Source: an uncultured Pelagibacteraceae bacterium
GTDB taxonomy: Bacteria; Pseudomonadota; Alphaproteobacteria; Pelagibacterales; Pelagibacteraceae
Reading direction: 5' to 3'
Length of the DNA stretch: 64,000 nt
Assembly (NCBI GenBank): GCA_902565935.1
Contig: CACFGT010000002.1
Span: 1-64,000, forward strand
A program made the position numbers and the translations under genes. The notes under the pieces are model-generated. The model searched no databases. It was not told the DNA's origin and saw only the letters and a program-made list of their open reading frames with translations. Of the stretch, positions 56,209 through 64,000 are shown one piece after another (position 1 is the first letter of the stretch; each line of letters begins with the position of its first letter).

Positions 56209-57103
56209 GTCTCTTACTTTTTATTAATTTTTTAAAATATTCTGGTAATAAAGCTTTGTAAGTAAACTTTTTATTTTTTATCATAAATTTAATTTGATAA
56301 GAGTGTAACATCAAATTTTTATTTGTCTTTTTAATTGAGTCAATCAATTTATATTTATCATCTCCATATATAGGATGACCAATATTAAATAATTGTTTCC
56401 TTAATTGATGCTTTCTTCCAGTTATTGGTTTCATTTCAACTAAACTTGAGTTAGAGTTTTTATCTAATACTTTGTAAATAGTCTTGGCTTTTTCTATAAT
56501 TTTTTTTTTATTATCATATCTAATTAAATCATCATTCCATTCCCCAAAATTTTTTTCTATTTCACCGTGACAAATTGCTAGATAAGTTTTATGAACTTTT
56601 CTAAGTCTAAAAAGTGATGTTAGCAACTGAGCAGATTTTCTATTTTTAGCCATAATAAAAACACCTGATGTTTCTTTATCTAATCTATGGACAGAAAACG
56701 GTTTAGCACCTTCAAAAATTTTACTTTTTGAAAATATATCTATTAAGTTTTTTTTTGATTTTGTTCCACCCTGAACTGAAATTCCTGAGCTTTTATTAAG
56801 AACGATAAAATCATCATTATTATCAATAATTAAATCTTCATTTTCCTTTATAGTTGTATTTGACGGAGTAAATTTTACTTTATCATTTGTTATTTTATGT
56901 TGAAAACTAAGATTAAAAACTGCAATTCTATCGTTTAACTTTAATTTAAATGAACTTTTTACCTTTTTTTTGTTTAATTTAATTTTTCCATTCCTTAGAT
57001 TTTTTTCGATTAAACTTTGAGGTAAATTTCCTAATTTATTTCTCAAAAATCTATCAAGACGCATATCGACAAATGTTGAATCAACAACAAAACTTTTATT
57101 CAT
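56189..57103 (-). CDS. rluC: 23S rRNA pseudouridine synthase, RluC/RluD family
   Basis: The 304-residue protein has an N-terminal S4 domain ([21 protein letters not shown]) and a pseudouridine-synthase fold with the catalytic Asp D142 in [17 protein letters not shown] and the [24 protein letters not shown] closing block in pieces. Which uridines it modifies (955/2504/2580 as for RluC, or others) cannot be told from sequence. It lies downstream of rplQ. Confidence 0.88.
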   Translation of the reverse strand: MNKSFVVDSTFVDMRLDRFLRNKLGNLPQSLIEKNLRNGKIKLNKKKVKSSFKLKLNDRIAVFNLSFQHKITNDKVKFTPSNTTIKENEDLIIDNNDDFIVLNKSSGISVQGGTKSKKNLIDIFSKSKIFEGAKPFSVHRLDKETSGVFIMAKNRKSAQLLTSLFRLRKVHKTYLAICHGEIEKNFGEWNDDLIRYDNKKKIIEKAKTIYKVLDKNSNSSLVEMKPITGRKHQLRKQLFNIGHPIYGDDKYKLIDSIKKTNKNLMLHSYQIKFMIKNKKFTYKALLPEYFKKLIKSKRLNFLDL

Positions 57104-57121
57104 GAATTATATTTAAAGATT

Positions 57122-57568
57122 TTATTTTGATGAGGCTACTTTTTTATCTTCTTGATTTGTTGCCTCTTTTTTGTCGTCTTTCTTTTTTCTATCAACCCTT
57201 TTTGCCTCTAAATCTCTATCTACAAACTCTATGATTGCCATTGGTGCATTATCACCATATCTAAAACCAGCTTTAACGATTCGAGTGTATCCGCCATTTC
57301 TTTTTTCATATCTTTTGGATAATGTTTTTTTTACTTTATTTGCAGATTGTGAATTTTGTAATTTTGAAACTAATAATCTTGTTGTTTGTAGTGAATCTTT
57401 TTTTCCTAATGTAATTATCTTGTCAGCCTGAGGTTTTAAAAACTTAGCTTTTGGTAAAGTAGTCTTTATCTGCTCATATTTGATTAATGAATTAAGCATA
57501 TTCATCAACAAAGCCTTTCTGTGCTCAGAAGTTCTATTTAACTTTTTATTGGCCATTCCATGTCTCAT
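57122..57568 (-). CDS. rplQ: 50S ribosomal protein L17
   Basis: The 148-residue bL17 starts [20 protein letters not shown] and has the RNGGYTRIVKAGFRYGDNAPMAIIEFVDR block. A Lys/Asp-rich tail of about 30 residues follows, longer than in E. coli. It overlaps rpoA by 1 nt and ends the alpha operon. Confidence 0.96.
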   Translation of the reverse strand: MRHGMANKKLNRTSEHRKALLMNMLNSLIKYEQIKTTLPKAKFLKPQADKIITLGKKDSLQTTRLLVSKLQNSQSANKVKKTLSKRYEKRNGGYTRIVKAGFRYGDNAPMAIIEFVDRDLEAKRVDRKKKDDKKEATNQEDKKVASSK

Positions 57569-58596
57569 TAAATAGCCTCCTCCAGTTTTTTAGACATTTC
57601 AGCTATATTATCTGGTGGCCAATTTGGAATTTCCATACCTAGATATAATGACATACCAGTTAAAACCTCTTTAATTTCATTAAGAGATTTTCTTCCAAAA
57701 TTAGGAGTTCTTAACATTTCTCCCTCTGATTTTTGAACTAAATCACCTATGTATATAATATTATCATTTTTTAAACAATTCATTGATCTCACCGATAGCT
57801 CTAACTCATCAACTTTTCTTAATAAATTTTTATTAAACTCAGGCTCAGTTGAAACTTCTTTTACTGGTACTTCGACTGGTTCATCAAAATTTATAAACAT
57901 CTTTAATTGATCTTGAAAAATTCTTGCTGAATAAGCAACTGCATCTTCGGCAGATATTGATCCATTAGTTTCGACCACCATTGTTAATTTATCATAATCT
58001 AAAGCTTTTCCTTCTCTAGCCGTACTTACTGAATATGAAACTTTTTTTACTGGACTATATAAAGAGTCTATGGCTATTAATCCTAAAGGTGGCTCTTCTG
58101 GTTTATTCAATTCAGCAGGCACATAACCTTTTCCAGTATTTACATTCATTTCCATATGAAAATTAGTATTTTCATCTAAGTTACAAATTACTAGATCAGG
58201 ATTCAGTATTTCGACGTCAGCAACAGGGGTAATATTTGATGCTTTTATTTCACCTGGACCTTTTGCATCTAAAACAAGTTTTTTTGTACCCTCAGATGAA
58301 CATTTCAAAGCTAAAGACTTAACATTCAAAACAATATCAGTGACATCTTCTCTTACACCTTTGATAGATGTAAATTCATGTAAAACTCCATCAATTTGAA
58401 TTGAAGTAACAGCCGCACCTCTTATAGATGATAAAAGTATTCTTCTTAGTGAATTACCTAATGTTAGTCCATAACCTTTTTCTAATGGTTCAGCTATAAT
58501 TGTAGCTTGGGTTAAATCATCACTTATCTTAACATCAAGTTTAGTTGGTTTAATAAGTGATTTCCAATTTTTTACGTTTACGTTTTCAGTTTCCAT
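57568..58596 (-). CDS. rpoA: RNA polymerase alpha subunit
   Basis: The 342-residue product has the N-terminal assembly domain ([20 protein letters not shown]-type segment, [20 protein letters not shown]) and the C-terminal domain ([23 protein letters not shown] and [17 protein letters not shown]), which contacts UP elements and activators. Both domains are complete. It sits between rpsK and rplQ. Confidence 0.98.
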   Translation of the reverse strand: METENVNVKNWKSLIKPTKLDVKISDDLTQATIIAEPLEKGYGLTLGNSLRRILLSSIRGAAVTSIQIDGVLHEFTSIKGVREDVTDIVLNVKSLALKCSSEGTKKLVLDAKGPGEIKASNITPVADVEILNPDLVICNLDENTNFHMEMNVNTGKGYVPAELNKPEEPPLGLIAIDSLYSPVKKVSYSVSTAREGKALDYDKLTMVVETNGSISAEDAVAYSARIFQDQLKMFINFDEPVEVPVKEVSTEPEFNKNLLRKVDELELSVRSMNCLKNDNIIYIGDLVQKSEGEMLRTPNFGRKSLNEIKEVLTGMSLYLGMEIPNWPPDNIAEMSKKLEEAI

Positions 58597-59045
58597 TAAA
58601 CTCTCCTTTTTTTTGGCGGTCTTGTACCGTTATGTGGCATTGGTGTAGTATCTTTTATAGATAAAATTTTAAAACCTCTTGCTTGCAAAGCTCTCAAGGC
58701 AGTTTCCCTACCCGACCCAGGACCTTTAACCTCGACAGATAATGTTTTCATTCCAAATTCTAATGCTTTAGAAGCAGCTGAGTCTGCAGCAATTTGAGCA
58801 GCATATGGAGTTGATTTTCTTGATCCTTTGAAACCTTTTTGACCAGCTGAAGCCCATGAAATTACATTTCCGTTTGTATCAGCAATAGAAATTATCGTAT
58901 TATTAAATGTAGACTGCACATAGGCAATCCCATTTAAAATATTTTTTTTTGTTTTTTTCTTTTTAGAATAAGAGCTTTTAGCTACTTTCTTTGAAGATTT
59001 TTCAACTTTTTGGTCTTTACTTTCAACCTTATCAACTTTAGCCAT
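58596..59045 (-). CDS. rpsK: 30S ribosomal protein S11
   Basis: The uS11 core ([22 protein letters not shown], then [13 protein letters not shown]) is complete. It is preceded by a Lys/Ser-rich N-terminal extension of about 25-30 residues, longer than the usual 129-residue protein. The start at 59045 is 2 nt after the rpsM stop, so the extension is not an artefact of an early start unless a later Met exists; none does before the core. Confidence 0.96.
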   Translation of the reverse strand: MAKVDKVESKDQKVEKSSKKVAKSSYSKKKKTKKNILNGIAYVQSTFNNTIISIADTNGNVISWASAGQKGFKGSRKSTPYAAQIAADSAASKALEFGMKTLSVEVKGPGSGRETALRALQARGFKILSIKDTTPMPHNGTRPPKKRRV

Positions 59046-59047
59046 AA

Positions 59048-59431
59048 TTATTTTTTAAGCGGTGTTAATTTTTTACCAGCAATAGCAATTGCTTTACCTT
59101 TTCTCGTTCTAGCATTACATCTCGTCCTTTGACCTCTTACAGGTAATTTTTTTCTATGTCTTGAGCCTCTATAACAAGCTAGGTCGATTAATCTTTTTAT
59201 ACTTAGAGAATAATCTCTTCTTAAATCTCCCTCAACTTTAAAATTTTGATCAATATACTCTCTTATTTTTAAGATTTCTTCATCCGTTAATTGATTTACT
59301 CTTTTTTCTCTCGGAATTTCCAAAGATTTACAAATTTTTTGGGAAAATTTATCACCAATACCATAAATGTAAGTTAACCCTATATGGACTAATTTATTCT
59401 GTGGAATATTAATACCTGCAATACGAGCCAT
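59048..59431 (-). CDS. rpsM: 30S ribosomal protein S13
   Basis: The 127-residue uS13 has [25 protein letters not shown] and the C-terminal [27 protein letters not shown] in overlapping family segments. It follows adk after 55 nt, the one real gap inside the spc/alpha run. Confidence 0.97.
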   Translation of the reverse strand: MARIAGINIPQNKLVHIGLTYIYGIGDKFSQKICKSLEIPREKRVNQLTDEEILKIREYIDQNFKVEGDLRRDYSLSIKRLIDLACYRGSRHRKKLPVRGQRTRCNARTRKGKAIAIAGKKLTPLKK

Positions 59432-59486
59432 AAATTTTGTGATAAATTTAGCCTTTTATATAAGAAGATCTTCCAAAGTCAATGTC

Positions 59487-60050
59487 TTAAACCTTAAGAA
59501 AAGCCCCAATTTTATTGGTAATTTGATCAATTTCTAGAGCACCATCAATTTCATAAAAATTTGGTTTTTTTGAATAGAATTCTAATACTGGTTTTGTTGT
59601 TTCCATATATGTATCGTATCTTTTCAGAATGGTATCCAATTCATCGTCTGATCTTTTTTCTATTATTTTTCTTTTTTCAATTCTTTTAATTATTGTGTCC
59701 TTATTAACGTTTAGAAAAAAAATAAAATCAATTTTTTGATTTGAGTTTTTTAATAGTAAATCTAGCTTCTCAGCTTGACTTAATGATCTTGGATATCCAT
59801 CAAATATTAATTTCCCTTTTTTTTGATCATCAAAAATAACATTCTTTATTAAATTGTTAACGATCTCATCACTTACAAATTTTCCTTCGTTCATATCATC
59901 AATTATTTTTTTTCCAATATCTGAATTTTTTTGTATCTCATCTCTTAACATGTCACCTGTGGATATTTGATAACCTTTAAGTTTTGTTACTAAAAATTTT
60001 GCTTGAGTACCTTTTCCAGCTCCAGGAGGTCCAAACAGGATAATATTCAC
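59487..60050 (-). CDS. adk: Adenylate kinase (short-lid form)
   Basis: Adk interconverts AMP, ADP and ATP. The 187-residue product has ILFGPPGAGKGTQAKFL (P-loop), ISTGDMLRDEI and IFDGYPRSLSQAEKL. The lid is short: KRKIIEKRSDDELDTILKRYD follows directly, without the zinc cysteines or about 30 extra residues of the long form. Its stop-start junction with secY has no gap. Confidence 0.96.
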   Translation of the reverse strand: MNIILFGPPGAGKGTQAKFLVTKLKGYQISTGDMLRDEIQKNSDIGKKIIDDMNEGKFVSDEIVNNLIKNVIFDDQKKGKLIFDGYPRSLSQAEKLDLLLKNSNQKIDFIFFLNVNKDTIIKRIEKRKIIEKRSDDELDTILKRYDTYMETTKPVLEFYSKKPNFYEIDGALEIDQITNKIGAFLKV

Positions 60051-61334
60051 TTAAGATCTTCCAAACTTTGTTTTTTTTATTAGTTGTTCATATTGCGAAC
60101 TCATAAGTCTAGTTTGAATTTGAGTGACTGTGTCAATTGCAACTACAACTACAATTAAAATTGAAGTACCGCCTAAATAAAATGGTATTGGATAATTTGC
60201 TATCAAAAATTCAGGCATCAAACAAACAAGTGTTAAATATAATGCTCCAATTGTTGTTAATTTTGTTAAAATATTTTCTATATATAAAGCAGTGCTCTCA
60301 CCAGGGCGAATACCAGGAATAAATCCTCCATACTTTCTTAAATTATCAGCAGTCTCAACAGGATTAAAAGTAATCGAAGTGTAAAAGAAAGTAAAAAATA
60401 TTATTCCAGAAGCATATAATAACATATACAAAGGTTGCCCTTGAGTAAAATAAGAGCTTAAATTTAAAAAAGTTTCGTTATCAGAAAAATTAAAATTAGA
60501 AAAGGTAACCGGTAATAATAGTAATGCAGATGCAAATATTGCTGGGATCACACCTGCTTGATTTATTTTAAGTGGAAGATGTGATGACTCTCCTCCATAC
60601 ATTTTATTACCCATCTGTCTTTTAGGGTAATTAATTAAAATTTTCCTCAGAGCTCTCTCCATAAAAACAATAAATAAAATCGTTAAAATTAATAAAACAA
60701 AAATTCCAATTATCATTACAGTTGATATCGCACCAGTTCTACCTAATTCAAAAGTTGTAACCAAAGCTCTTGGGATTTCAGCAACGATACCAGCAAAAAT
60801 TATTAGAGATATTCCATTACCAATTCCTCTTTGTGTAATTTGTTCTCCTAACCACATAAGAAATATTGTTCCAGCCACTATAGTGGTTACAGTCGAAACT
60901 TTAAAAAATAAACCTGGATTAATAACTAAATTCGCAGATGATTCTAATCCAACAGCTAAACCATATCCTTGTACAGTTGCTAATAAAACTGTTCCATATC
61001 TTGTTATCTGAGTTATTTTCGATCTGCCTATCTCACCTTGGGCTTTCAAATTTTTAAAATAATCAGAAACTCCTGTTAAAAGTTGAACAATGATTGATGA
61101 GGAAATATATGGCATAATTCCTAAAGCAAAAATTGCCATTCTACTCACAGCACCTCCAGCAAATACGTTAAACATTCCCAGTAACCCTTTTTGGTTTCCT
61201 TCCATCATTATTCTTAATTGCTCTGGGTCAATACCTGGTAAAGGAATAAATGTTCCTAATCTATAGACTGCAAGAATTGCAATTGTAAATATTATTCTAT
61301 TTTTTAAATCATTATTTGATGAAGACGAACTCAT
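60051..61334 (-). CDS. secY: Protein translocase subunit SecY
   Basis: SecY forms the inner-membrane protein-conducting channel with SecE and SecG. The 427-residue product has ten membrane helices, the plug/helix-2 block ALGIMPYISSSIIVQLLTG, the ring-containing QITQRGIGNGISLIIFAGI, and the C5 loop YGGFIPGIRPGE. It lies between rplO and adk as usual in alphaproteobacteria. Confidence 0.97.
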   Translation of the reverse strand: MSSSSSNNDLKNRIIFTIAILAVYRLGTFIPLPGIDPEQLRIMMEGNQKGLLGMFNVFAGGAVSRMAIFALGIMPYISSSIIVQLLTGVSDYFKNLKAQGEIGRSKITQITRYGTVLLATVQGYGLAVGLESSANLVINPGLFFKVSTVTTIVAGTIFLMWLGEQITQRGIGNGISLIIFAGIVAEIPRALVTTFELGRTGAISTVMIIGIFVLLILTILFIVFMERALRKILINYPKRQMGNKMYGGESSHLPLKINQAGVIPAIFASALLLLPVTFSNFNFSDNETFLNLSSYFTQGQPLYMLLYASGIIFFTFFYTSITFNPVETADNLRKYGGFIPGIRPGESTALYIENILTKLTTIGALYLTLVCLMPEFLIANYPIPFYLGGTSILIVVVVAIDTVTQIQTRLMSSQYEQLIKKTKFGRS

Positions 61335-61344
61335 AAACTAATAA

Positions 61345-61797
61345 TTATTTTTTTAATTGAATAGAACCACCAACTTTTTCAAGTTTTTCTACTGCCGATT
61401 TTGAGGCCAAATCTGCCTCTATATTGATTTTGTCTTTAATTTCACCCGACCCCAAAATTTTAAGTTTTACAGAATTCTTGTTTATTAATTTTAATTTTTT
61501 TAACAAAGATGTGTTTATAGTGTCACTAGCTTTGATATTTTTTTTATCGATATATAACTGAATTTTATCTAAGTTTAGAATTGCAATATTTTTATTTCCA
61601 ATTGGATTAAATCCTCTTTTAGGCAGTCTTCTATATAACGGCATTTGACCGCCCTCAAAACTTTTTATAGCCACACCTGATCTAGATTTTTGGCCTTTAA
61701 CACCTCTACCTGAGGTTTTGCCTTTGCCTGAACCTATCCCTCTACCAACTCTAATCTTAGTTTTGTTTAATTTTACTCTGTTATTTAATGTAATCAT
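61345..61797 (-). CDS. rplO: 50S ribosomal protein L15
   Basis: The 150-residue uL15 has the N-terminal [24 protein letters not shown] region, [19 protein letters not shown], and a C-terminal GGSIQLKK. Its start overlaps the rpsE stop by 1 nt, so rpmD (L30), normally between rpsE and rplO, is missing here. Confidence 0.96.
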   Translation of the reverse strand: MITLNNRVKLNKTKIRVGRGIGSGKGKTSGRGVKGQKSRSGVAIKSFEGGQMPLYRRLPKRGFNPIGNKNIAILNLDKIQLYIDKKNIKASDTINTSLLKKLKLINKNSVKLKILGSGEIKDKINIEADLASKSAVEKLEKVGGSIQLKK

Positions 61798-62309
61798 TAT
61801 CCTCTTTTTTCTATAATTTCTGATATTTTCTTATTCCTTATTGTAGAGATTTGTTTTGGTGAACTTTGCTTCAACAAAGCTTTCATTGTGGCTCTTATGA
61901 CATTATGAGCATTAGAAGTGCCCATAGATTTTGCAACAATATCTTTAACACCTAATACTTCACAGACAGCTCTGACTGGCCCTCCTGCTATTATACCTGT
62001 TCCTTTAGAGGCAGCCCTTAATACTATTTTCCCTGATCCATCCTTTGCCTTAACATCGTGATGAATAGTTCTTCCCTCTCTTAATGGAATATGTATCAAT
62101 TTTCTTCTTGCCATTTCATTTGCTTTTTTTATAGCATCAGGAACTTGTTTAGCTTTAGCATGAGCTATTCCAATTCTTCCAGCTTGATTTCCTACAACTA
62201 CTAACGCTGAGAAACCAAACCTTCTACCACCTTTAACAACTTTGGTTATTCGGTTAATATGAACAAGTTTTTCAAGAATATTATCACTATTTTTATCTTT
62301 ATTTTCCAT
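61797..62309 (-). CDS. rpsE: 30S ribosomal protein S5
   Basis: The uS5 core is clear: [73 protein letters not shown]. The ATG at 62309 ([10 protein letters not shown]) immediately follows the rplR stop and is preferred to an in-frame ATG at 62327, which overlaps rplR. Confidence 0.95.
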   Translation of the reverse strand: MENKDKNSDNILEKLVHINRITKVVKGGRRFGFSALVVVGNQAGRIGIAHAKAKQVPDAIKKANEMARRKLIHIPLREGRTIHHDVKAKDGSGKIVLRAASKGTGIIAGGPVRAVCEVLGVKDIVAKSMGTSNAHNVIRATMKALLKQSSPKQISTIRNKKISEIIEKRG

Positions 62310-62310
62310 A

Positions 62311-62667
62311 TTAGAATTCCATCCCATTTTTTCTTAAAGTTTCAGCAAATATTTTTATTCTTCCATGATATTTATAAACACCTCTATCAAAAAATATTTT
62401 TGTTATTTTTTTTTCTTGAGCTTTTTTTGCCAGTTTTTCTGCTACAATTTTTGACAACTCAGATTTATTAACTTTAGATTTTGATTTTATGTCTTTTTCG
62501 ATTGAAGACGCTGCTAAAAGTGTGATATTTTTTCTATCATCAATTATTTGAGCTGAAATATTTCTTGATGATCTTGATATACTTAATCTAAATCTTCCAT
62601 CTGAGGCAACTTTTTTGACCTTATTGCTAACTCTAAATCTTTTTCTTGTAGTTGTATTAAGCTTCAT
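62311..62667 (-). CDS. rplR: 50S ribosomal protein L18
   Basis: The 118-residue uL18 has the [19 protein letters not shown] segment, [12 protein letters not shown], and the C-terminal [26 protein letters not shown] in family order. It binds 5S rRNA. It overlaps rplF by 1 nt. Confidence 0.95.
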   Translation of the reverse strand: MKLNTTTRKRFRVSNKVKKVASDGRFRLSISRSSRNISAQIIDDRKNITLLAASSIEKDIKSKSKVNKSELSKIVAEKLAKKAQEKKITKIFFDRGVYKYHGRIKIFAETLRKNGMEF

Positions 62668-63203
62668 TATTTTTTCTTTCCCTCTTTTTTAAGAACATAT
62701 TGTCCTTTTTCTCTAACACCTTTACCTTTATACGGCTCAATTTTTCTCAAAGTTTTCAACTTGGAAGCTACTGAACCAACTTTTTGTTTGTCTGAACCAG
62801 TTATCTTTAACGTGGTTTGTTTTTCTACAGCTATCTTAATTCCATCAGGTATATCAAAATCTATGTCATGACTATAGCCAAGTTGAAGATTCAATTTATT
62901 TCCTTTTAATGCCGCTCTGTACCCAACTCCCACTAATTCAAGTATTTTTTCATAACCCGTGCTTGATCCAATAACAGCGTTGTTTATTAAACTTCTATTC
63001 ATACCCCACAACCTTTTTGTGTTTTCATCAATTTTTTTAGGTTTAATTGAAATTTCTTTATCTTTAATATCAAGGTTAAAGATATCTAGGTCAATATCAA
63101 TTGAACTTTTTCCTTGTGGACCCTCTACATTTAAAATATTACCCGCTAAAGCAACTTTTACTTTATCAGGGATAGATATATTTATTTTACCAATTTTAGA
63201 CAT
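62667..63203 (-). CDS. rplF: 50S ribosomal protein L6
   Basis: The 178-residue uL6 has [59 protein letters not shown] and the C-terminal [25 protein letters not shown] in pieces. It overlaps rpsH by 1 nt. Confidence 0.96.
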   Translation of the reverse strand: MSKIGKINISIPDKVKVALAGNILNVEGPQGKSSIDIDLDIFNLDIKDKEISIKPKKIDENTKRLWGMNRSLINNAVIGSSTGYEKILELVGVGYRAALKGNKLNLQLGYSHDIDFDIPDGIKIAVEKQTTLKITGSDKQKVGSVASKLKTLRKIEPYKGKGVREKGQYVLKKEGKKK

Positions 63204-63598
63204 TAAAATACCTTACAAATAATTTCTCCACCTACACGTTGTTTTCTTGCATCAATATCAGTCATAACACCTTTGGGTGTAGAAATAATAGCAATACCAA
63301 GACCATTATTTATCTTTGGTAATCCATCAGCACTTGAAAAAATTCTTCTTCCTGGTTTTGATACTCTTTCAAAAGCGCTTATCACTGGATTTCCTGAGTG
63401 ATACTTTAGCTCTAAAGATAATATTGATTTATTATTATCAGTACTAACTTTAAAGTCTTTTATAAATCCCTCATTTTTTAGTATATCAGCAATTTTTGTT
63501 TTAAAATTAGAAGATGGCAAACTAACTTTTTTATGACTTCTATCTTGAGCATTTTTTACTCTAGCGATCATATCTCCTATTGGGTCACTTAAACTCAT
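63203..63598 (-). CDS. rpsH: 30S ribosomal protein S8
   Basis: The 131-residue uS8 has SDPIGDMIARVKNAQDRSHKKV, RVSKPGRRIFSSADGLPKI and GLGIAIISTPKGVMTDIDARK. Its C-terminus is KQRVGGEIICKVF. It follows rpsN after 10 nt. Confidence 0.96.
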   Translation of the reverse strand: MSLSDPIGDMIARVKNAQDRSHKKVSLPSSNFKTKIADILKNEGFIKDFKVSTDNNKSILSLELKYHSGNPVISAFERVSKPGRRIFSSADGLPKINNGLGIAIISTPKGVMTDIDARKQRVGGEIICKVF

Positions 63599-63608
63599 AT
63601 TATCCTTT

Positions 63609-63914
63609 CTACCAGCTTGATTTTACTAATCCAGGTATCTTTCCTTGCAATCCGAGTTGACGTAATGCAATTCTAGATATTCTTAATTTCCTATAAACAC
63701 CGTGAGGTCTTCCTGTAATTTGACACCTATTCATCACTCTTACTTTAGCTGAATTTCTTGGCAACTTTGATAACTTTTGTTGCGCTATAAATCTTTCCTC
63801 TAGCGGGAGCTTTTTATTCATAATGATCTTTTTTAATTTTTCTCTTTTTTTATAAAACTTATTTGAAAGTTTTATTCTTCTATTATTTTTATTAATTGAA
63901 CTTAATTTAGCCAT
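63609..63914 (-). CDS. rpsN: 30S ribosomal protein S14 (long, zinc-free form)
   Basis: The 101-residue uS14 is the long form: an N-terminal basic extension (NKFYKKREKLKKI), then KLPRNSAKVRVMNRCQITGRPHGVYRKL and a GKIPGLVKSSW ending in family order. Only one Cys is present, so there is no zinc knuckle. It is 1 nt from rplE. Confidence 0.96.
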   Translation of the reverse strand: MAKLSSINKNNRRIKLSNKFYKKREKLKKIIMNKKLPLEERFIAQQKLSKLPRNSAKVRVMNRCQITGRPHGVYRKLRISRIALRQLGLQGKIPGLVKSSW

Positions 63915-63915
63915 T

Positions 63916-64000
63916 CTAGTTATCTCCTTTTTTAATAAATGGGAAATTCAACTTTTCTAATAAAGCAAAACTATGTTCCTTATTTTTTGCAGATATAACA
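63916..64000 (-). CDS. rplE: 50S ribosomal protein L5, C-terminal fragment
   Basis: Reading leftward from the window edge, the frame VISAKNKEHSFALLEKLNF then PFIKKGDN ends at a TAG (63916-63918). This is the last strand-helix of uL5 (the TSAKNDEEA-LL-x-FPF pattern) and the gene precedes rpsN in all spc operons. The N-terminal part lies outside the window. A GGAGAT Shine-Dalgarno for rpsN overlaps its last codons. Confidence 0.88.
   Translation of the reverse strand, partial: VISAKNKEHSFALLEKLNFPFIKKGDN

Noticed and set aside
59464-59473. Perfect 10-bp palindrome GAAGATCTTC in the adk-rpsM gap
   Set aside because: It is short and isolated, with no T-run for a terminator and no repeat elsewhere in the gap. 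It is probably chance.

Overview
The window reads as chromosomal DNA from a streamlined, very AT-rich marine alphaproteobacterium, most likely the SAR11 clade (Pelagibacterales). The pointers are strong A/T bias in coding DNA, almost no intergenic space, alphaproteobacterial gene order (plsX-ihfA-merR, glyA-nrdR-ribD-ribE-ribBA-ribH-nusB-thiL, pdxJ-acpS-lepB-rnc-recO, pyrB-pyrC-plsY-topA, the spc/alpha ribosomal operon), a K+-independent proton pyrophosphatase and a heterotetrameric sarcosine oxidase. This is inferred from family recognition; no database search was run.

Layout. 1-4.5 kb: end of an O-acetylhomoserine sulfhydrylase gene, heme A synthase, chorismate mutase, L33, MerR-type regulator, IHF-alpha, PlsX, L32, a cytochrome bc1 chaperone and BamE. 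4.5-14 kb: H+-PPase, then a long leftward run for thiamine (ThiL), riboflavin (RibH, RibB-type, RibE, RibD), NusB, NrdR, GlyA, RpiB and a 2OG-Fe(II) oxygenase-like protein. 14-22.4 kb: HemB, then leftward RecO, RNase III, LepB, AcpS, PdxJ, PyrE, a short RelA/SpoT, FolK, SmpB and DapA. 22.4-24.7 kb: lytic transglycosylase and tRNA-Ser(GCU). 24.8-31.4 kb: an especially AT-rich cell-surface glycan island with a membrane GT-C enzyme, a small membrane protein, an SDR, a sugar C-methyltransferase, a GT2 enzyme and CDP-glucose synthesis/dehydration. 31.4-38.1 kb: sarcosine oxidase soxBDAG, then a periplasmic binding protein and an ABC permease. 38.1-47.5 kb: SNase-like nuclease, MATE transporter, TrhO, O-methyltransferase, GatCAB, RuvX, PyrB and a dihydroorotase-like partner. 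47.5-57.1 kb: PlsY, TopA, RidA, Ugd, GalU, PanC, MgtE, LipB and a pseudouridine synthase. 57.1-64 kb: alpha and spc operons (rplQ to rplE, leftward) with adk and secY.

How the genes fit together. SoxBDAG with GlyA links methylated-amine (sarcosine) catabolism to folate one-carbon metabolism and glycine. GalU and Ugd supply UDP-sugars, while the island makes a CDP-activated deoxysugar that may be C-methylated and placed on the envelope. Several genes usually found inside these neighbourhoods are missing from their expected places (fabH, era, rpoZ, dprA, rpmD). Several proteins are reduced or altered: a degenerate GCH II half of RibBA, an HxH-less dihydroorotase, an RSH without its central C-terminal domains, and CxC knuckles in NrdR.

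No gene-free stretch exceeds about 110 bases; the largest (24649-24760) holds the tRNA. I saw no rRNA, CRISPR array, insertion sequence, prophage or riboswitch, and no convincing intrinsic terminator.
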